Part shown: piece by piece, positions 1-11,736 of the stretch
How the letters are laid out: each line of letters begins with the position of its first letter
Numbering within the stretch: the first letter of the stretch is position 1
Origin: Taxillus chinensis
Lineage: Eukaryota > Streptophyta > Magnoliopsida > Santalales > Loranthaceae
Assembly (NCBI GenBank): GCA_023512835.1
Contig: CM042091.1
Span: 2,738,553 to 2,802,552, forward strand
Direction: 5' to 3'
Length of the DNA: 64,000 nt
The notes under the pieces: model-generated
The model's database searches: none
Seen by the model: only the letters and a program-made list of their open reading frames with translations
What the model was told of the DNA's origin: nothing
Position numbers and translations under genes: made by a program

Positions 1-430
1 GTTTGGTAGAGATTTGTGTGTGTTTTGTTGAGTTTCGCAGGTTATCAGAGAATATTGGAGTAGAAAAGATCTAAAATAGAGCAAAGGAGCAATAGTCAAT
101 GGTTGTGACTGCAGCATTTTTCAAGGCTACGTGCGCAAGCAGTCACGGCCGTGCCCATATTCTAAGAGAATGCAGGCAGAAAGGCAGCAGCCCGACTTGT
201 GGCTGTGCCAGCAGGTTATTGAAGACAGCAGCTGCAACTCACGATCAAGGACACAACAAAGAAGCCCCCCTGACAGCCATGTACGATGTCAACTGTTTTT
301 CATCCGGAGTTTCCTTTTTCGCTGTAGAAGGACACAATCGTACATGGACTTAAAGTTACTTATTGAGCCATATAAAATAGAAGAAACAGGGACGTGAAAA
401 GCTATGTTTGGGGACGTTTTTACATACACA
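1..430. mobile_element. LTR-retrotransposon-like fragment
   Basis: The first 90 bases, with a tract reading gtgtgtgttttgttg, closely resemble bases 53166-53250, so this is a dispersed repeat. Both copies continue as a 300-400 bp stretch holding a short-leader-like sequence with a TATA-like motif (tataaaatag near 370; tatatatagg near 53385). This layout fits the LTR or leader of a Gypsy-type element. The two small ORFs here (99-397) have no recognisable domain. The piece lies where the next intron or exon of the neighbouring HD-ZIP gene would be expected. The class assignment is inference. Confidence 0.45.
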
Positions 431-1561
431 TTTTGAGCGATTGAGAGCACAGGATTGATGATGGAGTTTTGGAGCTACTTTGTAACAGAAACGGCTACTG
501 TTCTTCGTTCGATTCTCTTTAATTCTTGTAAGAACAATGATCCCGTAGATGATTTGTCATACTTGCTTTGTTCCATTGCATATAACATTAAAACAATTTA
601 CTTGCTTTGTTTAATACTTTAGTTAGCCCTATGCTTTAATCATCAAAAAAATTAGTTAAAATAAATTCAGGGATTCCTCACCTCTCCTGGTGAGATCAAC
701 CCGCATTTATGACTAACTACAATTATGTTGCCAACTTGCAGTAACTAGGTATGTAAAACATATAAGCAAAATTGGTCTATCTCAAATTGATAATTGGTCA
801 ATTTTTTTATATTTTTGTAAGAAAATATATAGCACTACATAACTAAACAAATCAAATATGCGTAGTGTACAATCAACATGCTATATTAATATTAACAAAA
901 AGCTCTCAATAAAATGCAAAACAAAATGAATAATAAGTAACCTTGAATTAATTTTAAAAGTACGTTCAAGTATCAAAATTACATTCAACTTCACCATATA
1001 ATTCATAACAAGAAACTCTTATAAACTTTTACTAGACAAAATATTAATTTTATTAGATCATATCATTTACATTACATATTAAAACACTTCTTATAGAATA
1101 TGAAATAATATTTGAAGAGAAAAATCATTTCAAAGGATTTACATAACTAATTTTTGTTAATTATATTGTGCAGGATTAGTCTCTTGTTTGATTTATTGTT
1201 AGCCTTTATCTGAGGTCCTAAATATGTTTATAATCATCATCACAACATTTGAAAGTTTGGCGCTTAATGTGTAAACATACAAATATGTTTCAATATAGTG
1301 GCAACCTGAGAAGCCAGTGACAAATTTGTTTCAACATAGTAGTCATCCTTTTGTAAATTTCCTAGGCATAGATATTCTCTGAGATGCAATGTTAGCATGC
1401 AATGTCTTTCTCCTTATTTTAATGTCATAAACTCATGAAGGAAAAAAAAATGAAACTAATTTTGTCAAATAGGTATTTCATTGCTTCTTTAATTCACTCT
1501 GAACCAAACATGTCGTAGGGAAGAGGCAAAAAATACAATTGAAACACCTGAGCATCCTAAC
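431..1561. other. AT-rich gene-free stretch (expected intron 11 of the HD-ZIP gene)
   Basis: No exon was found on either strand. The HD-ZIP III gene has a good splice donor (GTTAGG) just below 1562, so this DNA is probably intron or inserted repeat. The next conserved exon of the family (beginning NVPPA in relatives) was searched for by eye on the minus strand and not seen. Confidence 0.5.
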
Positions 1562-4499
1562 CTGTAAAAGCATTGATGCTTTAGCACATAAGACTGCATT
1601 GCTGGCAGCAGGGGCAAATCCATTAGTGAATGAAAGGTTTAAGCCCATGAGTCTATCAGGAGATGAGTTCACAAGGATAGTAATATCATCCATTCCATCA
1701 TTTCCAATCATTGACCACCCATCATCAGTGAACCCATTTACAGCCTCATTAAAACCCCTACAGCAGAGCTTTAAACTGAATCAAATAGCTCAGAAGCGAT
1801 GAGGGGAAAAAAAAGTCATGTTAACTAGAAAACAAACCTGCTCAACCTCTGGCTAAGTGATCGCAGAGTTGCAGGTCGTCTACCCCAGCCAGTGGCATTA
1901 GACTGAGAGAACTCGTGAGCCATCTGCCTAAGCTGGCGCAAAGCCTGAAAAGGTATAATTGAAAATGGGAACCAAACCAAACTCCTTAGCTACTGAGGAA
2001 CATCAGTCTGATATGATAACTGTGATCATACTGTACTAATCAATAAATTATGGCCTTACTGCCATTGTTGTTTTCTGAGCAAGCACAGTTGATGAGTCAT
2101 ACAGTGGCCGCAGCACTTCTGGCACACTCCATGGCTAATTGAAAAAAAAAAAACAAATGATCAAACAAACAAAATTAGCAAGAAAGAAATAAATAATCTA
2201 ACAAACGAACAAATATCAAAAACATATTAATACTATATTTGTCAGTCATTCCATTCCAGTATTTAAATCAGAGGGGGGGGGGGGGGGGGGGGGGAGAGAG
2301 AGAATAATAATCAGCAGGTACAGAGTAGAGAAAGTTATTTACCTCCAGATCCATATGATCAACAATGTGAATAATTGACCCACCCCCTTCACAAGGTCTT
2401 ATGAGATACCCACTTGGCAGCATTTCTGCTCTGACAAAGTGCTGCACTGGTGGCATGCTAGGACCATTTTGAGTATTCTTGAGTGATCTTTCACAGACCT
2501 GTGGATGCATGAATTCATAAAATAAGTTCTACCCAGGCTTGCAATGACATGGGAGAATAAAATGGCTCAAAGCTATTGAGAAATAAATCACAAGGACAAA
2601 ATCATATACCACAAGACTGCCATCCTCTGTCACAGAGGTATAGCGCAGCAACCAGAAGTCACGAGCAGGTGCCAAAGTAGTTGGTGCAAAGAGCTGCATC
2701 ATTTTAAAAAGAAATAAAAAGAAATTACAGTATGATTTCACATAGTCATAACTTACACAAGGTGGAAACATTAATCTAATATTTACCTGCATGTACAGTA
2801 GCTCAATGGTTCCACCATTTGCTGTGGGAAGCACATTGAGTACATCCACAGCTCGGCAGTCACGAAACCATGATGGTCTATCCTTGAGGATTTCTGCAAC
2901 CTGGAAGAAAGACAAACCAACATTCGCATGTGTTCCTAACAAAAAAGTACAGAGGCATGCAAAAGAGACCAACTGATGACTTACCCTTGTAGGCTCAAGA
3001 CCCACTAGGCCACAGGCTCGCGCTGCCACACCAGTGCAACCATGAGAAATAGCAACGATTCCAATGGAATCCGGACCAGGCTGTAATTATTAGGAGATAA
3101 TTATAGTTAACATACATTCAAAATTACCAATAGATAGTGCAATAAACTTGTCTCTGAGACTATTTGCATCAAAAAGAAAATTATATTAACAATAATAACA
3201 CCCGTTTGAGCAAAATAATATTCAAATTGAACAGGTTGTTAGCGAATAAAATAACAAAAAAATCTATACTGACAAGTTGGAATTAAAATTTGCAGATCCC
3301 TAAATATATTTTTGTCCTAGGTATTTAATAATAGTAGCATATGAAACAATCAAATGTATGCACACATAGAAACAAAATAAATAATCACATGAACATTCGA
3401 ACACATTAATAAATATAATATTAATAATGGCAAATACCTTCATTCCAGGCATCTGGACCCACTCTACAGCGGTTCCAGTAGCCTTTGAAATAAACTCTGC
3501 TAAGGTTTCTTCCGCAATGGACAAAAGCCTGGGAAAAAATAATAAACAAAAGGCACGGAAAAAAAACATACACAAAAAAAGACAAATAAAAAAAGGACGC
3601 AACAACCATAGACGCACACTCACCCTGCAGGACTAGCATCCCTCGGCGGATGCTGAGGCGTCAAATGGTTTTGACCACTCGTCACCACTGAGTCACAACT
3701 TGTGTCTTTGGCTGGAAGCGTTGTCTGACAGATAAAATCAAAATCAAAATCAAAAGATAATTGATTAAATTTTTAAAATAAAGAAAAAAAAAAGAGTCAT
3801 TGATGTAGAGAGGAGTTGATAAAATTAAGGTTTACAGGAAATCAAATGCTCACGTTCGGTGCATGCTGACGAAAGTAACCATTCTCATACACCAAGTGAG
3901 ACACTTGCTTCTGCAACCTATCATTCTCTTCCATCAATAGCTTGTTCATTGCCGACAGCTTCCTATTCACAGCTTGAAGCCGGGACGCCTCTTTCCTCTG
4001 CTTTTCTCTGCATCTGTTTGAACCCAACAACACAATACGAAAATAAGCAAAATCAAGAAGAAGAAGAAGAAGAAGAAGAAGAAGAAAAAGAGAGAGAAAA
4101 CAACCAAAAACCCTTTTCCTACGAATCACATTTTTAGGAAGCCGCAACACAGCCATCCACTTGAAACATTGAAAACACAGGAAATCTATTGATTAAAGAG
4201 CACAGCCCACAAACGAGAGAAAGAAAGAGGAAGGGGGCGTGGACCGATGAAATCGAATTGTTTGTTACTCGGTGCAAAATTCGGTACCTTCTATTTTGAA
4301 ACCAAACTTTGATCTGCTTGGGCTCGATGTTGGAGAGGATGGGACATTCCCGGATGAGCTGCTGGCGACGAAGCGAGCTGGGTTTGGGGCAGTCGTGATA
4401 GAGTTTCTCGAGGGCATCAACCTGCTCAGGTGTGTACCGTACATACTTTCCATTGTCCGTCCCCAATTTACCATCCTTGCAGGACATAGGCATCATCAT
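1562..4499 (-). CDS. ATHB-15: Class III HD-ZIP transcription factor, ATHB-15/CORONA type (5' portion, 11 exons)
   Basis: This family regulates vascular patterning, meristem activity and adaxial organ identity in the nucleus. Exons on the minus strand: 4288-4499, 3854-4013, 3624-3724, 3438-3528, 2985-3080, 2787-2900, 2610-2693, 2343-2498, 2060-2134, 1838-1944 and 1562-1757. All junctions are GT-AG and keep one frame for 464 codons. The homeodomain (residues about 16-75) has WFQNRR at its third helix. A leucine zipper (about 76-120) and START domain (about 165-385) follow, with the signature AEWVQMPGMK-like segment present as VEWVQMPGMKPGPDS. MSCKDGK near the start and ITILVNSSPDRLMGLNL favour the CNA/ATHB-15 branch over REV, PHB/PHV and ATHB-8. 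Family members are about 840 residues, so the C-terminal half, including MEKHLA, is missing here. It either lies beyond the left edge or is lost. Start: the first of three ATGs. Confidence 0.93.
2273..2303. repeat. Poly-G plus (AG)n simple repeat in intron 8
   Basis: A run of about 22 G is followed by about five AG units within the HD-ZIP III intron between exons 8 and 9. It is a slippage-prone tract and exact length may be unreliable. Confidence 0.9.
3070..3447 (-). promoter_or_regulatory. miR165/166 target site split across exons 4 and 5
   Basis: The last ten bases of exon 4 (TGGAATGAAG, 3438-3447) join the first bases of exon 5 (CCTGGTCCGGA, 3070-3080) to form the miR166 complementary site. 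As in other class III HD-ZIP genes, it encodes the PGMKPGPD part of the START domain. The site only exists in spliced RNA, because the intron at 3081-3437 divides it. Post-transcriptional repression by miR165/166 is established for this family; its use here is inferred. Confidence 0.88.
4056..4088. repeat. (AAG)n microsatellite in intron 1
   Basis: About nine to ten AAG units lie inside the first intron of the HD-ZIP III gene, between exons ending at 4288 and starting at 4013. On the minus strand it is a CTT tract, which acts as polypyrimidine-like sequence some 45 bases before the acceptor. Confidence 0.85.
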
Positions 4500-5241
4500 T
4501 CAACTTCAACTTCGACTCAACAAATACACGGGTCCCCAGCAAATTAAAAACCCACAAGAGTTCGAATCCAGACAAACACCCCCAGACCCCCAAGCTTTAA
4601 ATACTAATATATAAAACTGCATGCATCATCTATCTGGTGAGGCCGTGTCTGAACCGCACCTTCTATTCTAATTGCTAACACTCTTATGATTACACCAACA
4701 ACAGTGAGGCAGCCCCGTGTACAAAGGATACCAACTTTTTCGAGATCTCAGCTTCGAATAGAGGTAAATTTAAGACTCACGCAACCACGTACATCCGACA
4801 CCCAGGAATCTAGTCCTTTCCGAGAGCCGCGATTTCAGAACTCCACGGCCAATTGAGACCCGATTCCTGGCCGAGATCCAACCTTCAAGGCCACGAAATC
4901 AGCCAAAACGCTGCTGCACCTTCCCCGAGCTTCACCAACTGGCAGAACATCTCGAAGCGGATTTCACGAAGAACGAGACGCTACAAGCGCGAATCAACAA
5001 CCGCGGTTTCAACCTCAAATGTCAAGCCAGGTAGCGATTTCATCTAGGGTTTGGTTTGTCGGCTCGGTTTGGATTTGGAGATTTCATTTCATTGGCTCGC
5101 CGCGGCAAAAGCAACCTCCGCTGCCGCCGCTCAGCTTTTGGGGATTTCATTTCATTGGCTCGTCACTTTCGGCTGCTGCTTTGTTGCTTTCTCTGTGTCC
5201 TCGCAGTGGGACTGAGACTGGGACTGTGGGTAAATTTTATA
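4500..5241 (-). promoter_or_regulatory. Probable 5' leader and core promoter of the HD-ZIP III gene
   Basis: On the minus strand a TATA-like motif, CTATAAAAT, lies at about 5233-5241. It would give a transcript start near 5205 and a leader of about 700 bases if unspliced; long leaders are common in this family. Two copies of a 21-base block with an inverted CCAAT core (5081-5101 and 5142-5162) lie just inside. The leader is richer in GC than the flanking DNA. Transcript evidence would be needed for the true start. Confidence 0.45.
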
Positions 5242-5299
5242 GAAACAATAAATATAATATTTTAAAACAACAATAATTGCACGTACCGAGGCAGCTCTT

Positions 5300-6357
5300 T
5301 CTCGGTAAATCATGCACTTGGTCATCAGAAGTCAACGAATATCGAAAAATAATTAAAAACAACTTTGGGTTGTTTTTACTTTTAGTTTTTTTTTTTTAAA
5401 AAAACGAAACAGTTAAAATAAATATGTCATAAAGAAAAAATTATGATTTTAACGTTTTAGTTTTTAGAACATACTTTTCAGTTCTATGTTTTAATCATTC
5501 AATCCTATTATTTTTTTAAAATAAAAAATGAGACAGGAAATAAATGAGATGAGTTAAAAATGAAAATAATTAAAGAAAAATATAATTATTTATAACGTTT
5601 TAAAATGATTAGGTTGAAAAATGAGTTTTTTAGTTTTTTTTTTATTAAATTATCTCTTCAGAGTTTAAACACATAAAAAGTGCGTGGAGAAAGAATGGAT
5701 GTTCTTATCATTACCTCATCCAAAAACAAATATGTCCATGCTATAATAAATGTTATGCGCATTTAATCTTTTTTTAAGTAATTTAGGTTTAATATTGATA
5801 TTGTTTTATAGATATTAAAAAATTGATATGTGGTTCACGTATACACGTAATTATATTATATTTGTAAATATTATTTAGTTGGTATGGTAAGAGTGTTGGT
5901 GTGGTTTTGATCACATCATTTGTTTCTTTCTTCCTTTTTTTAAAATTTTTAATTATCAATATAAGATATATTTATTTATTTTCTTAAAAATATGAAACTA
6001 ATTTTAAAAAAATATATCCTCTTTAAAGTACGTTTTCTTTTTATCAAATATAATTTTTTAAAACTATAACTTTAATAAAAAAAAAATTAAAAAATTTAAA
6101 ATTAAATATACGTACCAAACCGCTACAACAGCAGCCCACACCTTCATAAATAAGTATAGTTGGTATAGAGGTATAGTGGTATTCCGGGAATGGGAATTAT
6201 GGGATAGGTCCGCGGCTTCGTTGTGAAGCTTTTTTTGAAAAACAAAATGGAAAAGGCATGAGGCGGGGTGGCGTAGGCCGCAGAGGAAACACCATGATGG
6301 CAATTTTGCATGCGTCTCCATTTTTTAGGCTGTCCTACAGTCCTATCCCCTTACTGT

Positions 6358-6405
<48 letters not shown>

Positions 6406-6798
6406 TTATTTATTTCCTTTTGTTTTTCTGAATACTTTATGTCGCCACGTCGACCTCGCTAGCTGTTTTACCATACATGCAACCATAGTACATTTTTGTC
6501 ATGTATTCACATGATTCATGCATGGCGTGAACTGTGATGCCCATGCATTTGCACAATGATGGCACTGACATATATACGGGGGAAAACAACGGTGAGGGGC
6601 TCAGCGCACTAATATTAGATTTTTTTTATAAAAATTTATTTTCATTTAGTTAATACTTTTTAAATAAGAAAAAATCGATAAGTTATATATTACATTTTTT
6701 TATAAAAATTATATAGTATTTTTTAATATCATAAAAAATACAACTTGACATCATGTCATTATTAAATTATATTTTTTAAATATATATATATATTTTTC
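5300..6798. other. AT-rich intergenic DNA with a (TA)n microsatellite at 6363-6401
   Basis: No supportable gene. The sequence is AT-rich with long T and A runs. The TA tract has about 19 units. A small minus-strand ORF near 6064-6321 has no recognisable motif and is not called. Confidence 0.7.
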
Positions 6799-7170
6799 GA
6801 GTTCGCTGCTGTGGGGAAAGAGTCGCATGATATGACTTTTTTATTTTTTGATATTTTATTATTATTTGTTTCGAAAATTAACCATTAGATTATATATTCA
6901 TATATCTTATGTCGTGCATGTAAAATTTTATAGTAATCTAACAGTTGAATTTTGTCTAAAAAAAAATTATTTAGTATTTTTATTTATTTATTTATTTATT
7001 TTTGTAATTTCATTTGTATAAAATCCAACCGTACTATAAAAGTTTACACGTGTGACATAAACTACATAAATATATAATCTAACAGTTGATTTTTGAAATA
7101 AATAACAATAAGATAGCTACAAATAAAAGAGCCGCACCATGCGACCCTTTCTCCCCACAACAGGGAACTC
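6799..7170. mobile_element. Foldback-type MITE with arms of about 165 bp
   Basis: The left arm (about 6799-6965) is imperfectly repeated in inverse orientation in the right arm (about 7004-7170). Matching blocks include GTGGGGA, GTCGCATG and TTAGATTATATATT from each outer end inward. The arms are separated by only about 40 bases containing a TTTA repeat. Almost the whole element would fold into one hairpin. No ORF and no clear target duplication were seen. Confidence 0.8.
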
Positions 7171-8560
7171 GCACTCATATTTTCTTATCTTTCCATATAT
7201 TTTATTTTTATTTCATATTAAATTATAAAAAATATTATTAAATTAAAAATAAAAGTATAAAATATTACTTTAATAATATATGAAAAGATTAATAGAATTT
7301 ATTATAGTATATATTAATAGAGTTATTCTAAATACATTGTGATTTGACGATAACGCGTATTGTGCGTTGATAAGCGTGATTGTATTATGATTTTTAAAAA
7401 TGTCTTTTCTTTTGTGTTTTTACCAAAAAATGGAAAGAAAAAATTTATTTATGCACTCATTATAAATTCTGAAGAGTAAAAATCGAAACATGTTTGGCAA
7501 TTTGTTTAAACACTATCCGAGCATTTTTTACGTAAAACCATTCGAGCATCATAAATTATTTATACACTCTCAAATAAGGTCAAAATCGAGCATGTTTAGC
7601 AAACACATGTTTTCGTACGTTTTCTAATTTCTATACTCAAATACGTAAAACTACATCTGCGATTTGTTTGGTAATAGTTTTACAAATTTTAAATTAAAAA
7701 CTTTTGTTGTATGAATGATACTCAATCGCGTTAAAATGAAAATATCTTTTGCGTGTTTTTATTTTTTTGAATTCAATATTCGTTTTTTTCAATCCCTCTA
7801 CCCATTTGCCGTCGTTTCAGCTCGCCAGCTCATCTTCACCGGTCTAGATCTAATCGAAGACTTGCCAGCAATGGAGATGTCACCACTACATCCACCTCCA
7901 TCGTTGATGGAGACTGCGAGACCATCACATTGGCCCTCAGTGAGCAGATGTTGATCTCTACCACCTCCATCTTCGTCTCCTACGCTGTCATTGACAATTG
8001 TGAACCAGGGTCCAAATCTGTAGGTGCGCTCGGCTAGAGCTGGTTGTGCTTGACGGTGAGATCTCCGTCCAAGTGTGGGGCCCACCAGCCGTGCCAAAGT
8101 GAACGTACCCACATTTTACGGTTTTTAGCTCAACGCCTCTCTCCCTCTCGTTTTTCTATCTTCGGCTAGCAGTGAAGATCTCCGCCCAACTATTAGGTTT
8201 TGTTAGTGATAGATGAAGAGGCAGTAAAAAAGAAAAACAATGAAAATGAAAATTGTTGACAAGCAAGAAAACATTAACTAAATTGAGGTGAAAACAAAAT
8301 TTTGATCTATGGTATAAAAATACTTTTTGAGAACAAAAAAATAGAATACTATGCCAAACATTTTAATTAAAAAAAGTCTACAACTTTTACATGCATCTTT
8401 TGAAATAATATTCATTCTAATTTTATACAACTTTTATATATGTATACTAAATTTTTGCCATTTTTCATCGAGTGATCCTTTGTTGTTTGAAAAACGTATG
8501 CACTAGTTAGTTTGAATAATGTATAAATAAATTTTGATAAGTACTAACAGACAATTATAG
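7171..8560. other. Intergenic DNA, no gene supported
   Basis: An AT-rich stretch with a moderately GC-rich island at 7790-8160. The ORFs on both strands in that island (79 and 104 codons) overlap each other and show no domain. Bases 7200-7330 resemble, in reverse, the AT-rich repeat family at 28770-29185, sharing the core ttcatattaaattataaaa. Confidence 0.55.
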
Positions 8561-9329
8561 CATGTTTGATATGAGATAATAGAAAGGAATGAAATGTAAT
8601 TTATTTCCTTTCTCATGTTTGGTATAAAATAGGGAAAGGAAAGAACGATTACTGTGGGAATCATATTCCCTTCAATAAAGTAATCTTAATTATTCCCACC
8701 CACTAGTTTTCAAAGCATTCCCTTGTATAGGGAAATGAAATTGACCATTACTGTCCCTCTTCTCTCTCTTCCCACCCACCAGGCGCTGCACCTCCCTCCT
8801 CTCTCCCACACCCCCTCCCTTGTTGTAAGCCTCCTCTCCCACTGGCCACTCCCCTTTATTTCTGCTTGCCCCACGTGCCTCTCTCCCTCTCCTGCTGCAA
8901 GCCCACTGCCTCCCCTGCACGCATCTCCCCTTCTCCCGCTGCAAGCATGCCGCCTCTCCCACGCCCCTCTCCCCAGATCAAAGATCACCGCCTCCCCCAC
9001 ACGCCTCTGCCGTTGCAAGCACGCTGCCTCTCTCACGCCCCTCTCCCCAAATCGGAGATCACCGCCTCCCCTGCGCACCTCCCTCCCTCCTCCACTGCTC
9101 TTCCCTACGCCCCTCTCCCAAATCCCAAAGCATTTTTTTAATATAAATTTTTATTTAATAAATTTTAATAATTATATATATTTTAGTAATTGACTTAATA
9201 CATTACCTTGTTTGTTTTATATAACAAACATAGGCAAGGTAATTAAAAATTTCATTCATTTTTTATGTCAATCTAATTCCTTTAATGATTTCATTCCCTT
9301 CAATTTTATTTCCGCGTACCAAACGAGCC
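8561..9329. mobile_element. Non-autonomous DNA transposon with GC-rich core
   Basis: The 7-bp sequence ATTATAG flanks both ends (8554-8560 and 9330-9336), as expected of a target-site duplication. The inner ends form imperfect inverted repeats: CATGTTTGATATG on the left against GCTCGTTTGGTACG read from the right, both followed by GGAATGAAAT further in. The core at about 8750-9130 is a C- and CT-rich tract with an internal repeat of about 75 bases (a block starting cacgcccctctcccc, at 8961 and 9035). Its overlapping ORFs are low-complexity and are not called as genes. Confidence 0.7.
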
Positions 9330-9336
9330 ATTATAG

Positions 9337-11736
9337 TTAATTTGATATGTGGAAATAAATTTTGAGTAATGAAACCATTAAAATAAAGAGAGTGGTATGA
9401 GAATCCAAGTAGAATGATATATTAATTTGTTGCTTAATAATCAATTTAATCAATTACTTAACTACCAATATATAAATATTTGTCTAAAAGATTTAAAAAA
9501 ATAAAAAGCCTAAACCTAATATCTTCCTCCCCCTTCCCAATCGCACAAATGAAACTCAAAGTTATATATTACGTTTTGATTTAGAACACTAGTAGCAGAT
9601 TCCATATATTAGTTTGTTTCATTAAATTTAGAGAATCCCCACAATAAAAATTATATATTTAACTTTCACTATAAGATGTTTACAGTATTTTTCAATGTAT
9701 TGTGAAGCATTATTTATTTCAAATAATTATTACATTATATAAAAAAAAATTCTCTTATTTTTTGTTTTACATTTTCCATAACTTTTAGTTATATTTTATA
9801 TTAAATTATAAAAAACTTTTATTAATTAAAATATATAATATAAAATATTATTTTAATTAGATAGAGAGTAATTAGGAAAATCTATTTTGATGTATATATG
9901 TATAAGAAAGTAAAAAATTAATTTAAATATGTAAAATTAAAAAATGATATGAAAATAACTGTGAGTACCATTGAAATAGAATATTATCGTTATGTTTCAT
10001 ATTTACCTCAATTATTTTATATATTTATATAACAATTATAAATAAATAACATCAAATAATATAAATTTTTAAGTCATACTATTTCATTAGTAAAGCAAAA
10101 ACCAAACTAATTCATCTTAATCTAATAATATACGATTAGTTATATGAACCTATACATAAGAAACATTTATATATGTGACTTAATACATACATTTTTCTCT
10201 TCTACAAATTTATATCAACTGATATCTTTTTTTAAATAGAGTAATTTTATATCAGTTGTTATCATATTCATTCAAGTTATTTTTCTTTTTTACTTGTTAA
10301 ATGTCAATCATATCTACTAGTTTAACAAGTGCATCTATTAGGCTACTTTATAGATTATTAAAGCAACCTAAGTAATTATCTTTCATTTTATTTTCAATTG
10401 ACGGTATCCCAACGACATTACAATTTTTTTTATTTCTAATATTATTTGTCATAATATTATCACACATTCATCTCAATTGCATGTTAGTTACACCAATCAT
10501 TTATATATGTTATTTATTGTTAGCCCAGCATTATATTTCATATAGAAAATAAGATTGAACTATCGTCATATAAATTTTTCACTTTATTACTTTTTAAAAA
10601 ATCAATCCAAAAATTATAAACTTTGTTTTTTCTATTTAGAATTTCTAATTTTTTAGTTTTGTTTGGATCTTTTTAAAGCTTCTCTTGAATGTTTAAAGTT
10701 TATTCTCTCTCTTTTCTTTCTTTTTTTTCCTTTCCTTTTTTAAAAAGGGCTATAGGCTCTTTTTTTTATTTCTAATGTTATTATTCTTAAGGGTTTTTTT
10801 GTTTCTTTTTCATTTTTTTAGCTTTTGAAGTTTTTTTGCTATTTTTATGCCTTTATTTTTTTATTTTACTCTTACCACTTTTGTATGATCGTTTTTTTCA
10901 TATGTTTTTATAACTTTTTTTGTGTTTTTAAAGTTGTAATTCTAAGATCTTAAGATTTTTCCCTTTACCTTTAACAAAAATCTTTATCTTTAAATTTAAA
11001 AGTCATAAGGTTTTTTTAAATTTTACACTTTGGAAAATTAGTTTATTTGTTTTAAAGCATTTTTAAAGTTTTTTTTAAAGATTTTATGTCTTTTATGGGA
11101 ATGGTTTAACACTTTTTATTTTTTGTTTGTGAACTCTAACAAATTCTACATTTTTTTTAAAAAAAAATCTACCAATATTGTAAGTTTACACTTTACACCA
11201 TAATGAATTTCATAGCAAGTCCTAATAATTATACATATTTGGCAAGTTCTACAACAAAATTTAAGTAAAAATATTGTATCAAATCCAGTTAAATTTGATA
11301 ATACTTTAAAACTATACATGATTGTGTACTTTTAAAAGTTTTCTTGTTTGGCTGTTTCGTGTATAAAATTTATTAAGGTGTCGTAGTGTTCACGACACTA
11401 ATTCCTTCAATTTCAGGGTAGCAGAAGTTCTATCGTGGACTATCTTACTCGGTTGGCATTTGGGGATGTTGGTGATTTTTTCTAAAGACCACGAATTAGT
11501 TTTAATTGAGTATAATTATAAAATCTTACAGATTTATTAAAAAAATTCGAATTGTAAACTTGTTCAAACAAATACAATTACTTACCATTAAGCTATGTTC
11601 TCCATCTTTAAACAATTACAATTACTTAACCGTTTACGTGGTATCTTTCTTTCTTTACCCTTTTCGATCGGTACTGGAGACAAGTTGATAGTTTGATTTA
11701 TTTCTTCACATCTTTTTAGTTCACGCCCTTTGTCTT
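9337..11736. other. Long AT-rich gene-free stretch
   Basis: No gene is supported. Bases 9740-9920 resemble the repeat family seen at 7200-7330, 28770-29185 and 62800-63215. Bases 10600-11170 are dominated by T runs on the plus strand. No terminal repeats were placed. Confidence 0.6.

Noticed and set aside
99..397. Two overlapping plus-strand ORFs at the left edge
   Set aside because: No domain, two frames open at once, and the region is repeat-like.
7715..8112. Overlapping ORFs of 79 and 104 codons
   Set aside because: Open on both strands in a small GC patch, no motif, no splice context.
8690..9193. ORFs up to 156 codons on both strands
   Set aside because: Product of the CT-rich core of a transposon, low-complexity Pro/Ser/Leu or Gly/Arg sequence.
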